64,000 nt of DNA from Cellulophaga sp. F20128 (GCF_023015805.1 NZ_JALKBA010000005.1:124001-188000), one strand, 5' to 3'; positions 36,535-46,640 are shown, counted from the first letter of the stretch. The notes: a model not told the origin generated them from the letters alone. Translations and numbers: made by a program.

Positions 36535-39423
36535 TTATTTCTCAAGCTCTCCTTTTACTTCATAGGTAAGCTCTTTATACCCAATTTGTCCGTCTTCAGA
36601 AATGGCTTCTACAACAATGAGCATATCATTAGAAACATCGGCATTATAAAAAGAAGCGGTTCCTTTTCCTTGTTTATCCATTTTTAACTGAGGCGTCCAC
36701 TGTATTACCGATCGAAAATCTGGGATACTGGGATCAACAGGTATTAAACCATCATATTTAGGGGCATAAAATTCTTTGGAAGGCGAAAAAACGGGAATGC
36801 TTGTTATGAATTGTCCTTTCGCTTTTTTATCACTCAGTCCTCTACCATCTTTAGTGTAAATTGAAAGAATAAAGCCAAGCTGAGGAATACTGATTGGACT
36901 AATACCAGGATAAGCAACCATATAGGCCTCTTGTAAATTTTTTGGACTCTTTATGATCTCTACGCTTTTAACATCACTTACCTGCAAATACGGAATTAAA
37001 TCATAATTATACCCTTTTACAGGAACTCCATCTACCAGAACCAAGGTTGATGTAATATAAAGGTCCTCATCCTCAAACACAGCCTCTGGTGATTCTATGC
37101 TGCTGGAAGATGCTTCGGATAAACTACCACCTGGAAAAGTTAAATCTGCTCCTCTAGTACTCAAGGAACTAGCCTTACCACCGGTTCCCATTTCTGCACG
37201 TAAAAATCCTTCTGAACCAGTGCTTGTAAATCTTTCATATACTCTAATTTCATCCGAAAAGCTTTCCACTAAAACACTATATAAACCAAAAGACCACTCT
37301 TTTTCCTCTTTACTAATCTTATCACCATCAATTACTACAGCTGGCTTTCCATATTTTTCATTGGTTTTCTCTTGTAGGGCTGTTAATTTTCTTCCTTCTA
37401 CAATAACCTCGTTTAAATAGGTAACTCCATTTTCTTTTTTCAATTCGTTTTGCCGTAAATTGTGTTGTTGTTTGGTATCCACAAAGGCATACTGAATACT
37501 ATCTAATTTGTTAATTTTATGGGTGCTTTCAAAATTAATTTTAGGTGCTTTTTTTTCATCTAAAAGGATAGAAAAACTTTTTAATTTTCCTTTTTGATCT
37601 TTACTTTGAACCAATACTCGCAACGGCTCCCCATATTTGTCTCCTATTGCAAAATGAAACCATCCTTCGTTATTGGTTTGCTGTTTAAAAACGGATGGTA
37701 TCTTCCCAAAGGTCATCATAGTTAGTTCTAAACCGTCTTCCCCTATTCTTGAAAATGGCACATCTACCCTACCACTAGCACTTAAAGTGGGCTCATTACT
37801 ATAGCTTAAGGTATTGGCAAAAGGTTTGTCATACTTATATTTACGCCAACCTTGGGTTAGCATAAGTGCATCCATATCGAGTTGTCTATGCGCATTGCTT
37901 TCCTCAAAATAAAAATACGGATTTTCTATATGTCCTCGCAGTTCTGAATTCAATAAAAAATAGGTCAATATATTGCTGCGCTTGTTTTGTAGTTCTCCCA
38001 ATTGGTTTTTGTCTACAACCAATAAAGAAACATCGGCTTTCTTTGCAATCCCTTCACTATTTAAAGTGGCAATAGACACTGTTGTTTGGGACCTTGGTGC
38101 ATAGCTTTCTTGGTCTGTTTTAATAGCAATATCCAATCTAGACGCCTTGCGCTCGTTAAAATACAATCGTTCTACTACAGGTTTATAATCCGCATCTAAA
38201 ACTGTAATGGCTAGAATACCTTCTGGAAGTTTATCTGCAAGTAATGCATCTGATTTTAATTCTCCATTCTGTAATTCTCCTTCTAATTTATAATAGGTAG
38301 TACCCCTTGAAGTTACCAATAAGGTTATTTTTTCTAAGTTCTTGTTGGTAGAGCTTACCGCTACTCTAATTTTTTCATTCAATTTTTTGACGGATAAAAC
38401 AGTCCCATTGGCTGCTACTTTAGGTAACCGAAACTTTTTGGTAGAAACCAAATTTGACGGCTTGGTAATTATGGCATAGTAGGTACTCGTTTGTTTTCCT
38501 TGCAAGTAGAAAATCCCCATACCCAAGGCATTGCTCCTAAAAATAGCGACCTTATTATCCTTTTCATCCAACACAACACCTTCTACAGGAATACCAATTC
38601 CGGTATGATCTAAAACCTTAAACCCCACTTTGCTTCTTATACCATTCACCAAGGCACCACTTTCAGGAAAAAACTGCAGATCCATAAATTTATCATCCAA
38701 GATGACTGTTTCTCTATGCCGAATTGCATTTTCTGTCTCTAGCTCAAAGGTGACATCGTTAACCAAAGTATCCACTTGGTAATTCAGGATATACCCCAAG
38801 GAGTTATCTTTCTTTATTTTTAATGAATCCTTCTTTGAACCTATTTTAAGAAATACAGTCAAGTGTTTTTTTTGTAGACTATCTAATACTTCTGGATGTA
38901 GCCTTGCCTTTAATGTAAAGTTTCCTTTATTATTTTCGGTTAGGGTAACGTTTTCCAATACGGTATCTTCTTCCTTTTTAAATGACGGAAAAACATCAAT
39001 TTCCGTTTTAAACATAAAGTCGGGACCAAAATTCTTACTCCATTCTGTGTAGGCTCTAATTAGATATTTTCCGGGTTGAAAACTCTTTGGGAGGGCAAAA
39101 AAATTGTGCCCTATACCATTAGCCAACTTCACTATTTTCTTTTCGATGACCGTTTCATTAAGGCCTATCAATTCTACATAAAGGACACCACTGAGCGTGC
39201 TTAGTTCATGTTTTTCACCACTTGTAACGATAGCCTTAAACCACACATTGCTATTTGTGGTATAAACATTCGAGTCTAATTGCAGGTATATTTTCTCTAT
39301 ACCAACGGTAGGATCTTCACTGGGTTGAGAAAATGCTCCTATTGAAAATAAGAGGGCCGTAAAAACATAGAATTGGTTTAGTTGTTTTAATTTCTTTAAA
39401 AAGGGAATGGTAACAATCATCAT
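36535..39423 (-). CDS. macroglobulin-like and TonB-plug domain surface protein, copy A
   Basis: 962 residues with a signal peptide (about 1-33, GAFSQ). Residues about 40-140 form an MG2-type macroglobulin domain (GIEKIYLQLDSNVYTTNSNVWFKA, then FQPGKYLIRAYTEW). More beta-sandwich domains follow, and residues about 690-850 resemble a TonB-receptor plug (ITYLNEVIVEGRK; AVVIDGDKI; TLVLVDGVPV; VKSVEIIKSPKNL). The C-terminus (FYNADVSNDMLIVVEAIS) is again macroglobulin-like. There is no 22-strand barrel, so it cannot be a transporter by itself. A close paralogue lies immediately upstream. Likely anchored in, or secreted across, the outer membrane; function unknown. Confidence 0.75.
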   Translation of the reverse strand: MMIVTIPFLKKLKQLNQFYVFTALLFSIGAFSQPSEDPTVGIEKIYLQLDSNVYTTNSNVWFKAIVTSGEKHELSTLSGVLYVELIGLNETVIEKKIVKLANGIGHNFFALPKSFQPGKYLIRAYTEWSKNFGPDFMFKTEIDVFPSFKKEEDTVLENVTLTENNKGNFTLKARLHPEVLDSLQKKHLTVFLKIGSKKDSLKIKKDNSLGYILNYQVDTLVNDVTFELETENAIRHRETVILDDKFMDLQFFPESGALVNGIRSKVGFKVLDHTGIGIPVEGVVLDEKDNKVAIFRSNALGMGIFYLQGKQTSTYYAIITKPSNLVSTKKFRLPKVAANGTVLSVKKLNEKIRVAVSSTNKNLEKITLLVTSRGTTYYKLEGELQNGELKSDALLADKLPEGILAITVLDADYKPVVERLYFNERKASRLDIAIKTDQESYAPRSQTTVSIATLNSEGIAKKADVSLLVVDKNQLGELQNKRSNILTYFLLNSELRGHIENPYFYFEESNAHRQLDMDALMLTQGWRKYKYDKPFANTLSYSNEPTLSASGRVDVPFSRIGEDGLELTMMTFGKIPSVFKQQTNNEGWFHFAIGDKYGEPLRVLVQSKDQKGKLKSFSILLDEKKAPKINFESTHKINKLDSIQYAFVDTKQQHNLRQNELKKENGVTYLNEVIVEGRKLTALQEKTNEKYGKPAVVIDGDKISKEEKEWSFGLYSVLVESFSDEIRVYERFTSTGSEGFLRAEMGTGGKASSLSTRGADLTFPGGSLSEASSSSIESPEAVFEDEDLYITSTLVLVDGVPVKGYNYDLIPYLQVSDVKSVEIIKSPKNLQEAYMVAYPGISPISIPQLGFILSIYTKDGRGLSDKKAKGQFITSIPVFSPSKEFYAPKYDGLIPVDPSIPDFRSVIQWTPQLKMDKQGKGTASFYNADVSNDMLIVVEAISEDGQIGYKELTYEVKGELEK

Positions 39424-39482
39424 TATGTTATGCGTTTAAAAAGTTGTTGTTTTTCAATAGGTAAAATTTAAAAAACAAGGTA

Positions 39483-42365
39483 TTACTCTACACCTTCTTC
39501 CCTTACTTCATAGGTTAATTCTTGGTATCCTATAAGTCCGTCTTCAGAAATGGCTTCTACAACTATAAGCATATCATTAGAAACATCTGCGTTATAAAAA
39601 GTAGTGAATTTGGCTCCCACATTATTTGCTTTTAATTGCGGACTCCAATGTATTACAGAGCGTAAATCTGGTATATTAGGATCTACAAGTTGTAAACCAT
39701 CATATTTTGGAGCATAAAATTCTTTGGTAGGTGAAAATACAGGTATGGAAGTGATGAATTGGCCTTTAGCCTTACTTTTTTTAGTTAATCCAGTACCGTC
39801 TTTAGTATAAATAGAAAGAATACTCCCACTCATTGGTATATCACGCGGGTCAATTTTTGGATAAACTTCCATATAAATTTTCGCAAAATTTTTGGCGCTT
39901 CTTATAACTTCTACACTCAACACTTCACTAACCGGTAAATCTGGTAGTGCATCATAATTATAACTTGCAACTGGCGTACCATCTACCAACACCAAAGTCT
40001 GCGAAATAATATTAATAGGTCCTGCACCATCAGCACGTATACCTGCGCCTATTGCTGTTCCTGATGAGGTACTATTACCATCTATGGTTATACCAGCCCC
40101 TCTATCTCCTATTCTCCTTGACAACCCACCTCCATAAATTTCTGCCACTAAAAATCCAGCTGTATCGCTATCATATACATAAATATCATCCGGAAAACTA
40201 AACATAAGTACGCTATACAAACCATAGGACCAACTTTCTTCTTTATCTCGTATGGCATCACCATCTATTACCACATCTGGTTCACCATACATTTCATAAG
40301 ATTTTTTCTGTTTAGGTGTTAATTTCCGAGCCTCTACAACTACCTCATTTAAATAAGTGATTCCATTCTCTCTTTTATAATCATTCTCCAATGCATTATA
40401 ACCATATTCAGTATTTATATAGGCATATACCATACTGTCTAATTTTTTTATTTCCTGCACACCGCCAAATTCAATCTTTGGTGGTGTTTTCTTATCTAAT
40501 AGTATTGGAAACGTTTTTAACTTACCCTCTTTGTCTTTACTTTGTACAAGCACTTGTAAGGGCTCTCCATACTTATCATTCATTAAAAAATGAAACCAAC
40601 CTTTATCATTAGTCTGTTGGTTAAAAACAGATGGAGTTTTTCCAAATGTCATCATAATTAATTCAAGTCCGTCTTTTCCAATTTCATTAAATGGCACACC
40701 AACTCTTCCACTTGCACTTAATGCAGGTTCATTCTTGTACTCTATACTATTTGTAAAAGGTTTATCATACTTGTATTTACGCCAACCTTGGGTTAACATT
40801 AAAGCATCCATATCATTCCATCTATTTGGATTGCTTTCATTAAAATAATAGTTAGGGTTTTCTATTTGTCCTCGTAATTCGGAGTCCAACAAAAAATAGG
40901 TATATATATTGCTGCGTTTATTTTGAAGTTTACCTAATTCCTTTTGATTGAGTACCAATACCGAAATATCTGCATTTTTAGTTTCGCCTTTACTATTTTG
41001 AGTCTTAATATTCACTATGGTTTTATCCCGTGGTGCATATTTATCTTTATCTGTTTTTATAACAATTTCTAATTTAGATTCTGGACGCTCGTTAAAATAC
41101 AAGCGTTCTACCAAAGGGTTATTTAAAGCGTCTAAGACGGTAAATGCTAATATACCTTCTGGGAGGTTAGCACTTAGTAAGGCATCTGTATGCAATTCTC
41201 CATTCTTCAACTCCCCTTTTATTTGAAAGTATGTTGTTCCTCTAGAAGTAACACGCAATGAGATATTTTTTAAGGCAGCTTGGTTAGATAGTACCGCTAC
41301 CCTTATTTTTTCCTTTGATTTTTTAACTGATAAAACCGTACCGTTGGCTACTGTTCTTGGTAACGGAAATTTTTTAGGGGAAACTAATTTAGCTGGCTTC
41401 GTAATTTTAGCAAAATACGTCTTGGTTTTATCTGCTTGTAAGTATAAAGACCCCATTCCTAAGGCATTACTCCTAAAAATACCTACTACCTCATTGTTTT
41501 GATCTAAAACTTCACCCTCAACACCTACTCCTTTTCCAACATGGTCTATAACTTTAAAGGCAACCTTACTGCGGATACCGTCTACCATTTCTCCGCTTTC
41601 AGGAAAAAACTGCAGATCCATAAATTTATCATCCAATAGTATGGTTTCTCTGTGTCTAATTAAATTTTCTGTCTCAAGCTCAAAAGTAACATCGTTTACC
41701 CAAGTATCCGCTTCGTAATTGAGGACATAGCCCAAAGAATTGTCCCTCTTAATTTTTAAGGTATCCGTTGTAGATCCCATTTTTAGAAACACAGTTAAGT
41801 CCTTTTTTTGTAAACTATCTAACACATTTGGATTTAGTTTTGCTTGTAATGTAAAGCTTCCTTGTCCATTATCAGTTAGGGTGACATTTTCCAACACCTT
41901 TCCTTCTTCCTTTTTAAAGGACGAAAAAACATCGATATACGTTTTAAACATAAAGTCTGACCCAAAGTTCTTACTCCATTCTGTATAAGCTCTAATCATA
42001 TACTTTCCAGGTTGAAAACTCTTGGGAAGGGCAAAAAAATTGTGTCCTATACCATTAGATAACTTCACTATTTTCTTTTCAATTACCACTTGGTTTAGCC
42101 CAATCAATTCTACGTACAAAACGCCACTGAGCAAGCTTGCTTCATGGTTTGTAGCGTTCGTAACAATAGCTTTAAACCAAATATTGCTATTGTTGGTATA
42201 AACATTTGAATCTAATTGTAAATAGATTTTCTCTACACCCAAGGCCTTGGCACTGTTTTCTTTATTTTGAGATAATAAATTCAATGAAAAAAAGATTACT
42301 CCTAAAAAATAAAGTTGTTTTGCTTTAATTATTTTTTTTAAAGCACTATTGGAAATTCTGGTCAT
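39483..42365 (-). CDS. macroglobulin-like and TonB-plug domain surface protein, copy B
   Basis: 960 residues, same layout as the next gene downstream: signal peptide (to about residue 32), MG2 domain, beta-sandwich repeats, plug-like domain, macroglobulin-like end. Large parts are nearly the same (FFALPKSFQPGKY, DDKFMDLQFFPESG, QFITSIPVFSP, YNADVSNDMLIVVEAISEDG). The middle of the plug region differs strongly: here it is Gly/Ala-rich (GGGLSRRIGDRGAG, SGTAIGAGIRADGAG), while copy A is Ser/Glu-rich. The gap to copy A is only 59 bases, so they form a tandem duplicated operon. Diversification of one surface patch suggests binding of different partners. Confidence 0.75.
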   Translation of the reverse strand: MTRISNSALKKIIKAKQLYFLGVIFFSLNLLSQNKENSAKALGVEKIYLQLDSNVYTNNSNIWFKAIVTNATNHEASLLSGVLYVELIGLNQVVIEKKIVKLSNGIGHNFFALPKSFQPGKYMIRAYTEWSKNFGSDFMFKTYIDVFSSFKKEEGKVLENVTLTDNGQGSFTLQAKLNPNVLDSLQKKDLTVFLKMGSTTDTLKIKRDNSLGYVLNYEADTWVNDVTFELETENLIRHRETILLDDKFMDLQFFPESGEMVDGIRSKVAFKVIDHVGKGVGVEGEVLDQNNEVVGIFRSNALGMGSLYLQADKTKTYFAKITKPAKLVSPKKFPLPRTVANGTVLSVKKSKEKIRVAVLSNQAALKNISLRVTSRGTTYFQIKGELKNGELHTDALLSANLPEGILAFTVLDALNNPLVERLYFNERPESKLEIVIKTDKDKYAPRDKTIVNIKTQNSKGETKNADISVLVLNQKELGKLQNKRSNIYTYFLLDSELRGQIENPNYYFNESNPNRWNDMDALMLTQGWRKYKYDKPFTNSIEYKNEPALSASGRVGVPFNEIGKDGLELIMMTFGKTPSVFNQQTNDKGWFHFLMNDKYGEPLQVLVQSKDKEGKLKTFPILLDKKTPPKIEFGGVQEIKKLDSMVYAYINTEYGYNALENDYKRENGITYLNEVVVEARKLTPKQKKSYEMYGEPDVVIDGDAIRDKEESWSYGLYSVLMFSFPDDIYVYDSDTAGFLVAEIYGGGLSRRIGDRGAGITIDGNSTSSGTAIGAGIRADGAGPINIISQTLVLVDGTPVASYNYDALPDLPVSEVLSVEVIRSAKNFAKIYMEVYPKIDPRDIPMSGSILSIYTKDGTGLTKKSKAKGQFITSIPVFSPTKEFYAPKYDGLQLVDPNIPDLRSVIHWSPQLKANNVGAKFTTFYNADVSNDMLIVVEAISEDGLIGYQELTYEVREEGVE

Positions 42366-42448
42366 TGGTAGTTCTATTTAAAAAGTGGTTGGCTTTATCT
42401 ACTATTGTTTTTATTCCACAAAAATTAAGCCAGTAGGTTTAACTAAAA

Positions 42449-43915
42449 TTACAATCCGCTTATATAATTACTATAGGGATCTTTAAATTGTATGCCTTCT
42501 GTAAATCGATATTTACTCAATTGTTTAAACTGTACCAATCCCCAAAGCACAAATTCTTTTACGAAGTAACTTTCTGCCTTTTCTAATTTAGGCTGATGGG
42601 CCCCCAACAAATCATCTAAGGGAGAGACAGCATCTAAAAGATTTTTGTATTCTTTATCTCGTAAATCATCTAACAACTCAAAACCTTCTGTATTATTAAA
42701 AAACCAAGAAACAATATCATCATAGGGACTCGCATCCTCTTGTTTTTTTAATTTTTCAATCTTAGGGAAGTATTCTGGAAACAAAGTTTGGATAGCATCT
42801 CCTATTAAATTGTAGGCTACATTAGCTGCACCTTCTTGCTCCCCTTCATATACCAATTCTACTTTTCCGGTAATTGCAGGAATAATCCCTAGAAAATCCC
42901 CAAGTCTAACCGTCGTTTTATCATCCCCATTCTTTAAGGCTCTTAATTCTGCCGTACTTAGTAAGTTCTCAAAAGCAGTGATACTAAGTCTGGCACTTAC
43001 CCCACTCTTGGCATCTATAAATTCACTTTTTCGGGCTTCAAAAACAATTTGTTCAATTAAATCTTTCGCCAATTCGGGCACAAACACTGCGTCTTTTTGT
43101 CGCGGGTCTAAATTAGACTCTTGTGCTGTTATTTTTTTTGCAATTGCTAGATCATCTGGATAATGTGTAAGAATCTGTGATCCTATCCTATCTTTCAATG
43201 GCGTAACAATACTTCCACGGTTGGTATAATCTTCCGGATTTGCTGTAAAAACAAATTGCATATCTAAAGGTAGTCGCAATTTAAAGCCCCGTATTTGAAT
43301 ATCTCCCTCTTGTAAAATATTGAACAAGGCCACTTGTATTCTCGCTTGCAAATCTGGCAGTTCATTGATTACAAAAATACAGCGATTGGCACGAGGTATC
43401 ATCCCGTAATGAATTACCCTATCATCTGCATAACTCAGTTTTAAATTTGCTGCCTTAATAGGATCTATATCCCCGATGATATCTGCAACAGTAACATCTG
43501 GAGTGGCTAGTTTTTCGGCAAATCGCTCACTTCTATGCAACCAAGAAATGGGAGTATCATCCCCTTTTTCTTTAATTAATTCTATAGCATATCTGGATAT
43601 AGGCCGTAACGGGTCATCATTAATTTCCGAACCTTCGACAATTGGAATATATTCATCTAAGAGCTGCAGCATTAAACGCGCCAATCTTGTTTTAGCTTGT
43701 CCGCGTAATCCCAATAAATTTATATTGTGCCTAGAAAGAATGGCTCTTTCCAATTCAGGAATTACGGTATTTTCGTAGCCGTGAATACCCGAAAAGGTGG
43801 TCTCTTTGTTTTTTATTTTTTCAATGAGATTATCTCGTAATTCATCTTTGATTGATTTACTTTGATATCCAGCCTTTTTTAAATGACCTACTGTTTTAAT
43901 TGTTTCTATTTTCAT
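42449..43915 (-). CDS. AAA+ ATPase of the MoxR/magnesium-chelatase subunit I type
   Basis: 488 residues. Walker A is GLRGQAKT (69-76, Lys75). Walker B is FVINELPDL (181-189), with Asn where most AAA+ proteins have Asp before the catalytic Glu185; sensor 1 is FTANPEDY (Asn226) and an arginine finger candidate is Arg243 in LKDRIG. The NE form of Walker B seems typical of this subgroup. MoxR ATPases act as chaperones with VWA proteins, inserting metals or remodelling partner complexes. The VWA gene lies 91 bases upstream on the same strand, so the two form one operon. No chlorophyll or cobalamin genes are near, so a true Mg-chelatase role is unlikely. Confidence 0.85.
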   Translation of the reverse strand: MKIETIKTVGHLKKAGYQSKSIKDELRDNLIEKIKNKETTFSGIHGYENTVIPELERAILSRHNINLLGLRGQAKTRLARLMLQLLDEYIPIVEGSEINDDPLRPISRYAIELIKEKGDDTPISWLHRSERFAEKLATPDVTVADIIGDIDPIKAANLKLSYADDRVIHYGMIPRANRCIFVINELPDLQARIQVALFNILQEGDIQIRGFKLRLPLDMQFVFTANPEDYTNRGSIVTPLKDRIGSQILTHYPDDLAIAKKITAQESNLDPRQKDAVFVPELAKDLIEQIVFEARKSEFIDAKSGVSARLSITAFENLLSTAELRALKNGDDKTTVRLGDFLGIIPAITGKVELVYEGEQEGAANVAYNLIGDAIQTLFPEYFPKIEKLKKQEDASPYDDIVSWFFNNTEGFELLDDLRDKEYKNLLDAVSPLDDLLGAHQPKLEKAESYFVKEFVLWGLVQFKQLSKYRFTEGIQFKDPYSNYISGL

Positions 43916-44006
43916 AAATATATTTCATAAATAAGAGCTGGTAATTAAAAGAAGATCTCCCCATTTCTGCGAACCATTTCTTTTTTCTACCCGCTTTATT
44001 CTTTTA

Positions 44007-45134
44007 TTAACCTTTAATTCTCTTTTTTCTATTGGTTTCGTAATCTTCAAAGATCATTTCACCTAAGCCTTTTAAACCTGTATAAAATGCTTTTCCTTGG
44101 TTGGCTTGTGTAAATCCTTGAACAAACTGCATTAAATAAGGATCCTGTGCAATCATAAATGTCGTAATAGGGATGTGTAATTTTCTGGCTTGCTGTGCCA
44201 TAGCGTAACATTTAGTTACAATATGTTCATCTAAACCAACACTATTTTTATAATAGGTACCATCTGGTAATTGCAAACAGCTAGGCTTGCCATCTGTAAT
44301 CATAAAAATTTGCTTGTTTGTGTTTCGTTTTCTACGCAATAAATCCATCGCCAATTGCAATCCGGCAACGGTGTTTGTATGGTATGGTCCTACCTGCAAG
44401 TATGGCAAGTCTTTTATTTTTATCGGCCAAGCATCATTACCAAACACCAAAATATCTAAGGTATCTTTTGGGTAGCGGGTTGTAATTAATTCTGCCAAAG
44501 CCATCGCTACTTTCTTTGCTGGCGTTATTCTATCTTCTCCATAGAGAATCATACTATGACTAATATCTATCATAAGCACGGTACTCATTTGCGACTTGTG
44601 CATCGTTTCTTCAACAACCAAATCAGCTTCCGTTAAGCTAAAATCATCCATGCCGTTATTAATTTGGGCATTGCGCAAACTCTCTGTCATGGACACTTTA
44701 TCTAAGGCATCGCCAAACTGGTAATTTCTAAAATCACCAGTATGTTCATCTCCTACTCCTATCCCTTTACTTTTATGGTTTCCAGCACCACTGCGCTTTA
44801 TTTTTCCAAAAATTTGATCCAAGGCAGCTTGTCTTATAGCGCGCTCTGTCTTAGCGGTTATAGCGGTACCCTTATTGCCATCTGGTTTAATTTCTTCTCT
44901 TATATATCCTTTGGCCTTTAGGTCTTCAATAAAATCTTCTATAGTATAGTCTTCCGTGGTAAGTTTGTATTCAACATCCAATTCCCGCAACCAATCTATG
45001 GCTTCATCAAAATCACCCGAAGTATGTGTAATTAGCTCTTTAAAAATATCAAAAAGTTTTTCAAAAGGGGTTTGGGAAGGTGCCTTATACGGTTTAAAAA
45101 CAAATCCTTTCCTGTTTATTTCCTTATTTTTCAT
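44007..45134 (-). CDS. VWA-domain protein, partner of MoxR-type ATPase
   Basis: 375 residues from ATG 45134; a GTG six codons upstream is less likely. The N-terminal ~170 residues are helical and charged. The VWA domain starts at about 185 with the MIDAS motif D-x-S-x-S in LMIDISHSMILYG and continues with the conserved TNTVAGLQLAMDLLRRKRNTNKQIFMITDGKPS in shorter conserved blocks (second and third MIDAS residues Thr and Asp). Cytosolic, no signal or TM segment. VWA proteins next to MoxR ATPases form two-part chaperone systems. A weak promoter-like TATTTTTA lies upstream. Confidence 0.85.
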   Translation of the reverse strand: MKNKEINRKGFVFKPYKAPSQTPFEKLFDIFKELITHTSGDFDEAIDWLRELDVEYKLTTEDYTIEDFIEDLKAKGYIREEIKPDGNKGTAITAKTERAIRQAALDQIFGKIKRSGAGNHKSKGIGVGDEHTGDFRNYQFGDALDKVSMTESLRNAQINNGMDDFSLTEADLVVEETMHKSQMSTVLMIDISHSMILYGEDRITPAKKVAMALAELITTRYPKDTLDILVFGNDAWPIKIKDLPYLQVGPYHTNTVAGLQLAMDLLRRKRNTNKQIFMITDGKPSCLQLPDGTYYKNSVGLDEHIVTKCYAMAQQARKLHIPITTFMIAQDPYLMQFVQGFTQANQGKAFYTGLKGLGEMIFEDYETNRKKRIKG

Positions 45135-45289
45135 AGCACTATAAAAATACACCTTTTTTAAACAATTAGACCGATTTCAAAATTCAAATTGTATTAAATG
45201 TTTCCTAAATAGCACTTCCATTTGTTAACATATTATTAGGAAAATTTAGTCGTGTATTCGCTATTTTCGAAAACTTAAAAAATTCACTA

Positions 45290-45850
45290 TTGAAGCTAAA
45301 AATCAACAAGCTTGCGAAAAGCACTCGTGTCTATAGAAAATTACATAAAATAGTGGCGATCGTATTGGTTTTTTTTATTCTTTTAATGAGTATTACCGGG
45401 GTCTTATTAACATGGAAAAGCGAACTACTTTTAAAGCCTGAAACCTCAAAAATAGAACAAAAAAAATCGACACTAATTCCCTTGGAAACCCTTCAGCAAA
45501 ACGCCATTACCTTTATTGATTCCCTTAACTTATCCACAACTATTAATAGAATTGATTACAGACCCGCAAAAGGGATTGCAAAAGTGCGTTTTGAAGATCA
45601 TTTTACAGAATTGCAAATAGATTGCTACAGCGGAAAAATTGTATCGGTAAAACAGCGGACGGACACAATTATAGAAATGATACACGATGGCTCTATTATG
45701 GATTACTTTATAAAAAATGACGTTTCCCTATTTAAGTTGTTTTATGGCACCTTAATTGGACTTGGACTTATTTTCATCAGTGTCAGTGGAATTTTTCTTT
45801 GGCGAAATCCTAAGAAAATTAAAAAAATAAAAACCTTTACAATTAATTAA
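45290..45850 (+). CDS. PepSY-associated TM-helix membrane protein
   Basis: 186 residues from a TTG start; no ATG is available near the N-terminus. Two transmembrane helices: about 22-43 (IVAIVLVFFILLMSITGVLLTW) and about 150-170 (LFYGTLIGLGLIFISVSGIFLW). Between them is a periplasmic PepSY-like domain (INRIDYRPAKGIAKVRFEDHFTELQIDCYSGKIVSVKQR). The RKLHKIVAI...GVLLTWKS pattern is that of PepSY-TM proteins, which in many bacteria are associated with iron or reductase systems. It is a short form with one PepSY unit. A YceI lipoprotein gene follows after 53 bases. Confidence 0.82.
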   Translation: MKLKINKLAKSTRVYRKLHKIVAIVLVFFILLMSITGVLLTWKSELLLKPETSKIEQKKSTLIPLETLQQNAITFIDSLNLSTTINRIDYRPAKGIAKVRFEDHFTELQIDCYSGKIVSVKQRTDTIIEMIHDGSIMDYFIKNDVSLFKLFYGTLIGLGLIFISVSGIFLWRNPKKIKKIKTFTIN

Positions 45851-45903
45851 AAGGATAAGAGTAATAGATTTTTTACCTTTATACTTTAAAAAATTATAGT
45901 ATT

Positions 45904-46560
45904 ATGAAAAATATAAAATTACTTTGTTTATCCTTTGTTGCTGTAGCTGCTTTTAGCTGTAAAAACACCAATAAAGAAAATTCACATGATGCTGAACATA
46001 AAAATGGTTCAGAACATAGTCACGATGGAGAAACCACACAGTTTTCCTTAGTTAGCGATTCTACCAAAGTGAGCTTTATTGCATACAAAACAACAGAAAA
46101 ACTACCTGTAGGCGGAACATTTAAAACTATTAACATTACTAATTCTACTCCTGGAGCTACCGCTTTAGAAGCAATGAATGGTACTGAATTTAGTATTCCT
46201 GTAAGTAGTTTATTTACGAATGACCCAACCGGAACTAGAGACCCTAAATTATTAGAATTCTTTTTTGGGGTAATGAAAAATACAGAACTTATATCTGGTA
46301 TCCTTAAAGTAGATGGAAGCACTTATTCCTTAGAAGCAACCTTAAACGGAGAAACTTCTACGATTCCTTTACAAGCAGAATTTATAGCAGAAAATAAATA
46401 CATTTTAACTGGAGTAATGAATTTGGAGAACTGGAAAGCCTTGGATGCTGTTGCCGCTTTAAACAAAGCTTGCGAAGCACTACATACTGGTGCTGATGGG
46501 GTAAGTAAAACTTGGAATGAAGTTGCTGTAAAAGCAGAAGTTTTATTACTGAAGAAATAG
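45904..46560 (+). CDS. YceI-family lipoprotein with His-rich linker
   Basis: 218 residues. Lipobox AFSC (Cys19). A hydrophilic linker with six His residues (ENSHDAEHKNGSEHSHDGE, about 26-44) precedes a YceI-like domain starting at FSLVSDSTKVSFIAYKTTEKLPVGGTF. It ends KTWNEVAVKAEVLLLKK. It is the third YceI-type gene in the window but the only lipoprotein. The histidines could bind a metal; no evidence beyond composition. It lies after the PepSY membrane protein gene and before a terminator that separates it from the sigma-factor gene. Confidence 0.8.
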   Translation: MKNIKLLCLSFVAVAAFSCKNTNKENSHDAEHKNGSEHSHDGETTQFSLVSDSTKVSFIAYKTTEKLPVGGTFKTINITNSTPGATALEAMNGTEFSIPVSSLFTNDPTGTRDPKLLEFFFGVMKNTELISGILKVDGSTYSLEATLNGETSTIPLQAEFIAENKYILTGVMNLENWKALDAVAALNKACEALHTGADGVSKTWNEVAVKAEVLLLKK

Positions 46561-46586
46561 GAAGTCGTCCATACAACCAAAAATTA

Positions 46587-46614
46587 AAAAAGCTACGTAA
46601 TTACGTAGCTTTTT
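46587..46614 (+). terminator. rho-independent terminator
   Basis: 28-bp perfect palindrome; half-site AAAAAGCTACGTAA, followed by GTATTTTT. It separates the YceI lipoprotein from the sigma gene. Confidence 0.85.
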
Positions 46615-46640
46615 GTATTTTTAGATTCTAGAAAAAATTT

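Noticed and set aside
36535-42365. Possible large DNA repeat or mobile duplication
   Set aside because: The similarity is explained by two paralogous genes with clear divergence; no terminal repeats or transposase.
42449-45134. True magnesium or cobalt chelatase
   Set aside because: No large chelatase subunit or tetrapyrrole genes in the neighbourhood; ATPase and VWA alone are typical of MoxR-type chaperone pairs.
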